24,600 bases of DNA, from the NCBI GenBank assembly GCA_034666665.1, contig JAXDLK010000105.1, positions 1 through 24,600 of the forward strand, given 5' to 3'. This document shows positions 15,111 through 21,591 of this stretch, piece by piece. Source of the DNA: JAXDLK01 sp034666665 (GTDB lineage: Bacteria; Desulfobacterota; Binatia; JACPRU01). Every line of letters begins with the position of its first letter. Position 1 is the first letter of the stretch. Below the pieces are notes generated by a model, which saw nothing but the letters and a program-made list of their open reading frames with translations, was not told the DNA's origin and did no database searches. The translations under genes were made by a program, and so were the position numbers.

Positions 15111-15575
15111 ATGCCGACTGCGAAGCCGTTCACACCGACTCAGGAGAAGATCGGCAGCACCGTCATCCGCTACATGTCGAAGCTGAACGCGATGGTGTAC
15201 CGCGCCTCGGGCGGGAAGCTCCTCGGAAAGTGGCTCCGGGGAGCGCCGGTCGGACTACTCACCTACCGCGGGAGAAAGACCGGCCAGCCGCACACCGTTC
15301 CTCTTCTCTATCTCAAGGAGTTCGATCGCATGCTGATCGTCGCCTCGAAGGGGGGCATGTCGCACCACCCTCTGTGGTACCGGAACCTGGTGGAGAAACC
15401 GGATTGCGAGTTCGAGGTCGGTACCGAGCGCAAGCGTTATCGCGCGCGCACCGCCACGCCGGAGGAGAAGAAGGAGTACTGGCCGCGGCTGGTCGCGATG
15501 TACAAGGATTACGAGGACTACCAACAGCGGACGGACCGGGACATTCCGGTCGTCATCCTCGAGCCGACGGCCTGA
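15111..15575 (+). CDS. Ddn-like deazaflavin (F420)-dependent oxidoreductase
   Basis: This 154-residue split-barrel protein belongs to the nitroreductase/Ddn family. Signatures are LLTYRGRKTGQPHTVPLLYL, the family's core strand pair and phosphate-binding basic loop, then GGMSHHPLWYRNLVEKPDCEFEVG, and a C-terminal IPVVILEPTA. Family members with this pattern bind the deazaflavin F420 in actinobacteria and some other soil lineages, so the host may make F420. No F420 biosynthesis gene is in the window to confirm this. The start is fixed by AGGAGGT 6 nt before ATG 15111. It is the last gene of the 12460-15575 run, 30 nt after the SMP-30 gene. Confidence 0.92.
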   Translation: MPTAKPFTPTQEKIGSTVIRYMSKLNAMVYRASGGKLLGKWLRGAPVGLLTYRGRKTGQPHTVPLLYLKEFDRMLIVASKGGMSHHPLWYRNLVEKPDCEFEVGTERKRYRARTATPEEKKEYWPRLVAMYKDYEDYQQRTDRDIPVVILEPTA

Positions 15576-15587
15576 GGCGCGCCGCCG

Positions 15588-15616
15588 CTTGCCGAGATCG
15601 ATCGGGTCACGGCAAG
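15588..15616. terminator. Weak hairpin between convergent genes
   Basis: CTTGCCG (15588-15594) and CGGCAAG (15610-15616) form a 7-bp stem 12 nt after the stop of the Ddn-like gene, in the 125-nt convergent gap before the YbjN-like gene. There is no T-run and the loop is 15 nt, so this is only a possible terminator. I see nothing else in 15576-15700. Confidence 0.3.
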
Positions 15617-15700
15617 GCGTCTCCGACCTGCGAGAGATGCTCGACGGGACGGGGGTCGATCGGACTCGCAGTGCAGCGCCGACGACCAAAGGATCAAGCG

Positions 15701-16522
15701 TCACTTCGGCTTTTCCGGGAGCGCGTGCACCTTCCGTTCGAGGTCTTCGCGGAGATCCTCGACGTCGAGCCGATTGCCGCACTCCGCGCAGAGCGTCAGT
15801 AGCGACTCGGACTGGATCACCGTCACCTCGGCGTCCACGATCTCCTCGTTCCAGTTCACCTGCTCGATCGAGCGACTGACCGTCACCGACGCGTTGCCGT
15901 ACTGGATCGGCTTCTTGCACCAGTCGCAGCTGGCGAAGGGCTCGTCGGCTGACGCAGCGGTTTCGTCCTCGTCGTCCTCGTCGTCGTCCTCTTCGTCCTC
16001 CTCATCGTCATCATCGTCGTCGTCGAGGTCCTCCTCCAGCTCGTCGTCATCCTCCGATTCGAGCGTCGCAGACTCCGCGGCCTTCTCGATGTCGGCGATG
16101 ATCTCTGCAGGCTGACGCCCGGCGCTCAGGACCTCCTGGATGCCGGGAACGTAAGCGTCCATGATCTGCACGTTGGCGTAGAAGACCGGCGCGATCACCT
16201 CCGGCCCGAGATCCCCCGCCACCACCGACCCGCTCGTGCGGAAGCGCACCATGCCGTGGTCGAGGTCCATCTCGAAGGCTCCCGTCCAGAGCCCGAGGTT
16301 CGCCCGGGTGAGGAGCTCGCTCATGGTTGCGCGCTTGTCGGATGGCACCTCTTCCGGCCAGTAGGAGTAGAAGACGAACCGCTCGCCGCCGATCTCCTGT
16401 GCGAAGCACGGCCACTGTCCGTTGTCTCCACCGATGACGAGCTCGAGCCCGTCCTCACCTTCTTCGAAGCGGACGTCCGTCTCGCGACAGAACGCCTTCA
16501 GGCCATCGAGGATGCTACCCAT
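15701..16522 (-). CDS. YbjN-domain protein with acidic tract and zinc ribbon
   Basis: This 273-residue cytoplasmic protein resembles the YbjN / sensory-transduction-regulator fold (T3SS-chaperone-like) over residues 1-145: FYSYWPEEVP, LLTRANLGLWTGAFEMD, DLGPEVIAPVFYANVQ. Residues about 155-187 are almost purely Asp/Glu. The C-terminal part has C199-x2-C202 (CDWC) and C245-x2-C248 (CAEC), a plausible four-Cys zinc ribbon with nothing comparable in enteric YbjN. ATG 16522 is chosen because GGAGGAG precedes it by 7 nt; the in-frame ATG at 16555 has no such site. It is divergent from the fused oxygenase gene. The acidic run is encoded by a TCG/TCC-type triplet tract (on the plus strand about 15965-16065), prone to length change. 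Confidence 0.8.
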   Translation of the reverse strand: MGSILDGLKAFCRETDVRFEEGEDGLELVIGGDNGQWPCFAQEIGGERFVFYSYWPEEVPSDKRATMSELLTRANLGLWTGAFEMDLDHGMVRFRTSGSVVAGDLGPEVIAPVFYANVQIMDAYVPGIQEVLSAGRQPAEIIADIEKAAESATLESEDDDELEEDLDDDDDDDEEDEEDDDEDDEDETAASADEPFASCDWCKKPIQYGNASVTVSRSIEQVNWNEEIVDAEVTVIQSESLLTLCAECGNRLDVEDLREDLERKVHALPEKPK

Positions 16523-16745
16523 GATCGTCTCCTCCTCTCGAACCCGTCGATTCAATCACGAACCGGAAGACAACGGTTGGCTGTGCGTGACACCCAGTTA
16601 AGCGATCCCCTCCGTCCATGGCAACGATGCGCAGTATCGATTTGTGGAATCGACGAGACGGTTGCAGACTGCCGCCGGCCCGATCTCGACGATACCGAAG
16701 GTAGCGAGTAGCAGGCGGGCGAAAAACTCGGATAAGGAAACCCTC

Positions 16746-18554
16746 ATGGCCGCACCCAGCAAGTTCGCTCATGTCGTCTATCAAACCCACCGCTTCGAAG
16801 AGATGATCGAGTGGTACACACGCGTCTTCGAAGCGACGGTCCGCCACCGGGACGACAAGCTCGCGTTCCTGTCGTACGACGACGAGCATCACCGGATGGC
16901 CTTCCTGAACCTCGGGCCGGCCGAGAACGGCGGCGCGCCGAAGAAGAAGCCCGGCGTCGGCGTCCATCACGTCGCCTACACCTGGAACGACCTCGGGGAG
17001 CTCGTCGACACCTACAAGCGCCTCAAGAGCTACGGGGTGCTTCCCGCGGTGCCGCTTCGCCACGGGCTGACGCTCTCGCTCTACTACCAGGACCCCGATG
17101 GCAACATGATGGAGTTCCAGATCGACACCCTCGACTCGAAGGCGTCCGACGAGTTCATGCGCGGTCCCGCGTTCGCTGCGAACCCCGTCGGCGAGGAGTT
17201 CGATCCCGAGGAGCTCGCCGTCCGCTTCGACGCCGGGAAGGCCGTCGACGACCTCGTCTTCCGGTCGGATCAGCCGGAGAGCAAGGCGGCGTCGATCGTG
17301 CGCGGCAACGGTCACGCGACGCCCGCAGGCGCCGGGATCGCGATACTCTCACCGCGCACCAGCACGGCCGCGGCATCCGAAGCGTACCTCGATCGCGTGT
17401 CGGCGACGCTCGCCGGAATCCGCGAGCGCGCGGCGGAGACCGAGCGCTCGGGCCGGATCCCGGACGCGACGATTCGCGCGCTCGCCGATGCCGGTGCGTT
17501 CCGTGCCGTGCAGCCACGCCGCTGGGGCGGACTCGAGATCGATCCCGCGACCTTCTGGGAAGGGATGATACGGATCGGCTCCGCGTGCGGCTCGACCGGC
17601 TGGGTCGCGAGCGTCGTCGGCGTGCACCCCTTCCACGTCGCGCTCTTTCCCGAGGAGGTACAGCGTGAGATCTGGGGTGAAGACCCAGACGCGCGCATCT
17701 CGTCGACCTACGCGCCGACCGGAAAGGTCGAGCCGACGCCCGGCGGCTTCCGCCTCTCCGGCCGCTGGGGATTCTCGAGCGGCGTCGACCACTGCGGGTG
17801 GGTGCTTCTCGGCGGCATCGTTCCCGACGTCGGAGGTGGCCCGGAGTTCCGTACCTTCCTCGTGCCGCGGCGCGACTTCGCGATCGACGACGAGAGCTGG
17901 CGGGTGTCGGGGCTGCAGGCCACCGGCAGCAAGGATCTCGTCGTCGAGGCGCTCGTCCCCGAGCACCGCACGCATCGCATCCGCGACAACTACGACGGCA
18001 CCGATCCCGGCCGCGCGGCGAATCCCGGACCGTACTTCCGCATTCCGTGGCTGTCGATGTTCGCCTACGCGATCGCCTCGCCGGCGATCGGCGCCGCCGT
18101 CGGGGCGCTCGACGCATTCGTGGCAGATGCGCGCACGCGCTTCGGCGTCTCGGTGGGATCGCCGGCGGCGCTGAACCCCGCACTGCACAATCGCCTCGCC
18201 GAGGCGCACACGATCATCGCCGATGCCCGCGCGCGGATCGCACCGACGTGGAACGACCTCCATGCGATCGTTCGGTCCGGCGAAGAGATTCCGGTCGAGC
18301 GGCGGGCACGCTGCCGCTACGAGGCGGCGCAGGCCATCGGCGCATCCCTGAACGCGGTCCTCGAGCTTCTCGAGGTGGGCGGAGGCGGCGTGATGAACAC
18401 GAAGAAGCCGTTCCAGCGCCTCCTCCGCGATCTCATGGCCATGCGCAATCACCCGTTTTCGATTCCAGACGCGCGCGCGACACACTACGCGAAGTGCCTC
18501 CTCGGTCTGCCGCCCGACCCCTATTCCCCCGGGAACATGGCGTGCGTGGTCTGA
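16746..18554 (+). CDS. Fused extradiol dioxygenase / HsaA-type flavin monooxygenase
   Basis: This 602-residue protein has two catalytic parts. Residues 1-170 form a single-module extradiol dioxygenase of the VOC fold. Expected metal ligands are His9, His75 and Glu123, with His49 (in DEHHRMAF), His106 and Tyr113 as the other active-site residues. Ligand spacing of 66 and 48 is close to 64 and 50 in BphC, and Tyr lies 10 before Glu in both. Residues about 210-602 match the acyl-CoA-dehydrogenase-fold two-component hydroxylases (HsaA, C2-HpaH type): RWGGLEIDPATFWEG, GSACGSTGWVASVVGVHPF, GRWGFSSGVDHCGWVLLGG, and terminal PFQRLLRDLMAMRNHPF with the likely catalytic His. About 40 residues link the parts. 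AAGGAAA precedes ATG 16746. No flavin reductase (HsaB-like) is nearby. The inferred job is hydroxylation of a phenol to a catechol, then meta-cleavage. Confidence 0.88.
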   Translation: MAAPSKFAHVVYQTHRFEEMIEWYTRVFEATVRHRDDKLAFLSYDDEHHRMAFLNLGPAENGGAPKKKPGVGVHHVAYTWNDLGELVDTYKRLKSYGVLPAVPLRHGLTLSLYYQDPDGNMMEFQIDTLDSKASDEFMRGPAFAANPVGEEFDPEELAVRFDAGKAVDDLVFRSDQPESKAASIVRGNGHATPAGAGIAILSPRTSTAAASEAYLDRVSATLAGIRERAAETERSGRIPDATIRALADAGAFRAVQPRRWGGLEIDPATFWEGMIRIGSACGSTGWVASVVGVHPFHVALFPEEVQREIWGEDPDARISSTYAPTGKVEPTPGGFRLSGRWGFSSGVDHCGWVLLGGIVPDVGGGPEFRTFLVPRRDFAIDDESWRVSGLQATGSKDLVVEALVPEHRTHRIRDNYDGTDPGRAANPGPYFRIPWLSMFAYAIASPAIGAAVGALDAFVADARTRFGVSVGSPAALNPALHNRLAEAHTIIADARARIAPTWNDLHAIVRSGEEIPVERRARCRYEAAQAIGASLNAVLELLEVGGGGVMNTKKPFQRLLRDLMAMRNHPFSIPDARATHYAKCLLGLPPDPYSPGNMACVV

Positions 18555-18555
18555 C

Positions 18556-19416
18556 TTGAGGCTCGCGACATTCACCGTGGGAGGAGACCGACTGCTCGGT
18601 CTCGTCGACGGCGATCGCGTGACGAAGCTCTCCGGCCGCATTCCCGGCCTGCCGAACGACATGATCGGGCTCATCACTTCGTGGAGCGAGCTCGCGCGCA
18701 AGGTCGAAGCGGCAACGGGCGCGACCGACTACAGGCTCTCGGACGTGGCGCTGCTCGCGCCCGTGCCGCGGCCCGGCAAGATCTTCGGCATCGGGCTCAA
18801 CTATGCCGATCACGTCGCCGAGGCCGGCATGAAGCAGCCCGAGCACCAGCTGTGGTTCGCGAAGGCCGCGACCGCGGTCACCGGCCCGTACGATCCGATC
18901 GAGCGGCCGATCGTATCGACGGCGCTCGATTACGAGGCCGAGCTCGTCTTCGTCGTCGGCACGCGCTGCCGGCACGTGCCCGTCGAGCGCGCGGACGCGG
19001 CGATCTTCGGGTACGCGGCGGGGAACGACGTGAGCGTGCGCGATTGGCAGATGCGGAGCGGGCAGTTCACGATCGGCAAGTCGTTCGACACGCACGCGCC
19101 GTTCGGCCCTTTCCTCGTGACGCCCGACGAGATCGACCCCCGGAACCTCGGCATCCGCACTTTCGTCAACGGCGAGAAGCGTCAGGATTCGAACACCCGA
19201 AACCTGATCTACGACTGCGCCGCCCAGGTGGCACACCTGAGTCAGGCGATGACGCTCGAGCCCGGCGACGTGATCTTCACCGGCACCCCGGGCGGCGTCG
19301 GCGTCGCGATGAAGCCGCCGCGATTCCTCGTGCCGGGCGACAGTGTGCGCATCGAGATCGACGGCATCGGCTTCATCGAGAACCCCGTCGTCGACGAGGC
19401 TCCGCCGGTCTCGTGA
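18556..19416 (+). CDS. Fumarylacetoacetate hydrolase family protein
   Basis: This 286-residue protein belongs to the FAH superfamily, which includes meta-cleavage-pathway hydrolases, decarboxylases and isomerases. Metal ligands are visible: Glu127 and Glu129 in DYEAELVFVVG, and Asp158 in GNDVSVRDWQ. NYADHVAEAG (His86), GKSFDTHAPFGPF and FTGTPGGVG are also diagnostic. The only start that gives the full N-terminus is TTG 18556, 1 nt after the oxygenase stop and without a good Shine-Dalgarno sequence, so it depends on translational coupling. Following a hydroxylase/ring-cleavage fusion, it probably processes the ring-opened product, for example as a 2-hydroxy-2,4-dienoate-type hydrolase or isomerase. 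Its stop overlaps the following broken gene as GTGA. Confidence 0.92.
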   Translation: MRLATFTVGGDRLLGLVDGDRVTKLSGRIPGLPNDMIGLITSWSELARKVEAATGATDYRLSDVALLAPVPRPGKIFGIGLNYADHVAEAGMKQPEHQLWFAKAATAVTGPYDPIERPIVSTALDYEAELVFVVGTRCRHVPVERADAAIFGYAAGNDVSVRDWQMRSGQFTIGKSFDTHAPFGPFLVTPDEIDPRNLGIRTFVNGEKRQDSNTRNLIYDCAAQVAHLSQAMTLEPGDVIFTGTPGGVGVAMKPPRFLVPGDSVRIEIDGIGFIENPVVDEAPPVS

Positions 19417-19530
19417 CGCACTTCCCGTCGCTCATCGCCGGCGGCGGTCCCGTCGCCATGACGCTGGCGCGCTCGCTCGCGAGCCACGGCATGAGCCCGC
19501 TGCTGGCCGAGCGGAGCCCGACGCCGCTCC
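19413..19530 (+). pseudogene. Truncated FAD-dependent aromatic hydroxylase (N-terminal fragment)
   Basis: GTG 19413 overlaps the stop of the FAH-family gene (GTGA). It opens with VTHFPSLIAGGGPVAMTLAR, then LASHGMSPLLAERSPTP. This is the FAD-binding start (GxGxxG as GGGPVA, with the Glu closing the second strand) of PheA/MhpA/TetX-type aromatic monooxygenases. Similarity stops after about 37 residues, where roughly 500 would be expected. The frame then runs on as unrelated Arg/Pro-rich sequence into the next gene. The junction near 19530-19545 contains a small stem, CGGTC-GCCT-GACCG. I read it as a decayed gene cut by a deletion that kept its coupled start. It is unlikely to make a functional enzyme. 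Confidence 0.65.
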
Positions 19531-19567
19531 TCGGTCGCCTGACCGGACGCGCCCGAACGTCCCTTCC

Positions 19568-19723
19568 GTGTCTCGAGCTTCGACCGCCGTTTCGCCTGCG
19601 CAACCTCCCGCAAATCCGGCTGTCGCGTCCACGAACGCCGACCGTCATCTTTCCCTGTCGGAGCGGCGAAGGCTGGAGTACTACGGGTTCGACCGTAAAG
19701 GCGTGGCCGAAGGGAGAGTGTGA
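19568..19723 (+). CDS. Possible 51-residue small protein
   Basis: A GTG-initiated frame ends 1 nt before the ATG of the next small gene (TGAGATG). The first half is low-complexity Ala/Pro/Ser. The second half, with LSLSERRRLEYYGFDRKG, has aromatic residues and GC-rich third positions that look coding. There is no recognised family. It may be a genuine small partner of the next gene or the C-terminal remnant of the gene deleted here; its start is uncertain. Confidence 0.35.
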   Translation: MSRASTAVSPAQPPANPAVASTNADRHLSLSERRRLEYYGFDRKGVAEGRV

Positions 19724-19724
19724 G

Positions 19725-19889
19725 ATGCCCCAGAAGGATGCAGGAGCGCGCGGCAAGCGCGCCAAGAGCGCCAAGCAGCAGGGGAAGAAGACGGACAATC
19801 TCGGTTCGTCGGTCGTCGACAAAGCCTCGTCGACGGTGAAAGGCGGAGCGCGGAAGACCTTCAACCCTCAGCCAGACCCGCCCGGCTGA
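19725..19889 (+). CDS. Small basic protein ending in FNPQPDPPG
   Basis: This 54-residue, Lys/Arg-rich protein has no membrane segment or signal peptide. Residues 1-22 are strongly basic (GARGKRAKSAKQQGKK), 23-40 are Ser/Val-rich, and the protein ends in RKTFNPQPDPPG. I recall the tail FNPQPDPPG as recurring at the end of otherwise unrelated short bacterial proteins; what it does is not known to me. AAGGGAGA lies about 8 nt before ATG 19725, which supports real translation. It is followed by a 13-bp hairpin at 19947-19977. It might be a nucleic-acid-binding or secreted small protein, but no function can be assigned. Confidence 0.6.
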   Translation: MPQKDAGARGKRAKSAKQQGKKTDNLGSSVVDKASSTVKGGARKTFNPQPDPPG

Positions 19890-19946
19890 TCCGCGTGCGT
19901 CGAGGCCGATTTGCCGCGCTCGATCGGAGCGGGCGTGGAACGTGCG

Positions 19947-19977
19947 TCGATCGGGCGGCCATCCGCCGCCCGATCGA
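19947..19977. terminator. 13-bp perfect hairpin between small gene and radical SAM gene
   Basis: Arms 19947-19959 and 19965-19977 are exact inverted repeats (TCGATCGGGCGGC and complement) with a 5-nt loop, about 57 nt after the small protein's stop and 90 nt before the radical SAM start. There is no T-run. It is likely a transcript end or stabiliser for the upstream operon. A second, 5-bp GAGCG-type inversion lies just upstream near 19918-19932. Confidence 0.5.
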
Positions 19978-20067
19978 GCGTCCGCCGAAGCCCGGTCTCC
20001 TCGACGGGCTTCGCCACCTCGGCGACCGCGTCGCCGCGGAATGGCAGCGTTCAAGGAGCGCGGCCGA

Positions 20068-21453
20068 GTGAAGATCAAGCTCGTTCACGTGCTCATCAAT
20101 CAGCCGGGGAAGCTGCACTCACCGCCCCTCGGTGCTCTCTACCTCGCGGCCGTGCTCCGGCAGAACGGTTTCGAGATCGAGCTCGCCGACTACGGCCATC
20201 TACGCGGCACGCCGCTCCGCTCATCGGACCTCACGCGTGTTCTCGACGACGACGCGGACGTCGTGGCGGTCAGCTGCATGATCAACGTCTTGCCGCTCCT
20301 GCTCCGGAGCCTTCAGGAGCTGCGAAGGAACCGGCCGCACAAGAAGATCGTGGTGGGCGGGCCGGGATTCGGCGGCATCGCCTCCGAGCTCGTCTGCCGC
20401 TTCGACTGCATCGATGCCGTGGCCGTCGGCGAGAGCGAGTCGATCATCGTGCCGCTCATGCGGGCGCTCGAGAATCGACGGTCGCTCCACGACGTCCCCG
20501 GAATCGAGTTCCGCGAGAACGGCGCCGTGGTCTCCACTCCGAGGCCGCCGTTGATCGCGGAGCTGGACGACATTCCCCTGCCGGCGTTCGAGATGGTAAC
20601 GATCGGCGACTACCAGCACGTCGGCATCGAGGCGACGCGCGGCTGTCCGTTTCACTGCACGTTCTGCGACGTGGCTCCGGCCTGGCTTCGCAAGCACCGC
20701 ACGCGCTCCCCGGAAAACGTGATCCGCGAGATGTCGATCCTGTCGCGGAACGGCGTCGGCGAGGTTGCGTTCGTGGACGACCTCTTCGTCATCGATCAGC
20801 AGTGGGTGCGATCGTTCTGCCGTAGCCTGCTGCGTTCCGGAGTCCGGATGCAGTGGAGGTGCAACGCCCACATCAACCTCGTCCGCGACGAGGGCCTGCT
20901 GCAGCTCATGCAGGACGCTGGATGCGACTGCATCTTCTTCGGCATCGAGTCCGGCTCCGATCGGGTGCTCGCGGCGATCAAGAAGGGCTTCACGGTCGCG
21001 AAGGCGCTGAAGGCGGTCGAGAGAGCCGCGAAATACTTCGAGATCGAGACGAACTTGATCTGGGGATTTCCGTTCGAGACGGGCGACGACGTCCGTTCGA
21101 CCTTGGATCTGCAGGCACGCCTCGAGGAGCTCGGCGTGAGTGTCGGCCTCTGCATGGCGATTCCGCTGGCCGACTCGGATCTCTACGCGGCATCGCGGGC
21201 GGACATCCGCTTTTCTCCGGCGGCGCCCAACATGCTGTACATGGACTATCGAGAGCTGGTCGACGAAGAACGAGAACCGATCGAGCGGATCATCACCGAC
21301 AATCCGCACGCGCTGTCGGCCTTCCACCATTTCGCCAATCCGCGTCTGCGCGAGCATCTGAGGATCGTCGACGCACGCGCCCGTCGCGGGCAGCAGGCGG
21401 AAAAACCAGGACCGGAGACCTCCCGGCAAGCGGAGGAATGGTTCGACTTTTGA
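20068..21453 (+). CDS. B12-binding-type radical SAM protein
   Basis: This 461-residue cytoplasmic enzyme has an N-terminal Rossmann-like cobalamin-binding-type domain (about 1-165) with SPPLGALYLAAVLRQNGFE and KIVVGGPGFGG. It lacks a DxHxxG cobalamin His motif, as is common in class B relatives. The radical SAM core has Cys193, Cys197 and Cys200 in RGCPFHCTFCD, which hold the 4Fe-4S cluster. GIESGSDRVL and NLIWGFPFET are the usual later strand motifs. It falls in the BchE/HpnP/class B methylase-like group; whether it is a methylase, cyclase or something else is not visible. GTG 20068 is chosen because AAGGAG lies 9 nt upstream; an in-frame ATG at 20041 is weaker. The gap 21454-21591 after it shows nothing. 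Confidence 0.9.
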   Translation: MKIKLVHVLINQPGKLHSPPLGALYLAAVLRQNGFEIELADYGHLRGTPLRSSDLTRVLDDDADVVAVSCMINVLPLLLRSLQELRRNRPHKKIVVGGPGFGGIASELVCRFDCIDAVAVGESESIIVPLMRALENRRSLHDVPGIEFRENGAVVSTPRPPLIAELDDIPLPAFEMVTIGDYQHVGIEATRGCPFHCTFCDVAPAWLRKHRTRSPENVIREMSILSRNGVGEVAFVDDLFVIDQQWVRSFCRSLLRSGVRMQWRCNAHINLVRDEGLLQLMQDAGCDCIFFGIESGSDRVLAAIKKGFTVAKALKAVERAAKYFEIETNLIWGFPFETGDDVRSTLDLQARLEELGVSVGLCMAIPLADSDLYAASRADIRFSPAAPNMLYMDYRELVDEEREPIERIITDNPHALSAFHHFANPRLREHLRIVDARARRGQQAEKPGPETSRQAEEWFDF

Positions 21454-21591
21454 CCCGGTCCTCGCGCCGTCAGCACCGCGCAGCCCTTCGCGTACCCGCA
21501 GAGATTCCTCCTTGATCTCCGGGCCTGGGGAAACGCGCGTTGCTACGAAGGCGTCGAGGTCTTTGATCCGGCAGGCGCCCCTTCCCGGTGC

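Noticed and set aside
15960..16065. Dense TCG/TCC/CTC triplet tract, considered as a CRISPR or tandem repeat element
   Set aside because: It is the coding sequence of the acidic tract in the YbjN-like protein and has no repeat-spacer structure.
16644..16745. 34-codon extension of the fused oxygenase
   Set aside because: It lacks similarity to the VOC fold, while AAGGAAA lies just before ATG 16746.
17349..18701. 450-codon minus frame opposite the fused oxygenase
   Set aside because: It is antisense to conserved hydroxylase motifs and is therefore a shadow.
20221..21429. 402-codon minus frame opposite the radical SAM gene
   Set aside because: The plus strand has the CxxxCxxC cluster motif and a good ribosome-binding site; the minus frame has neither.
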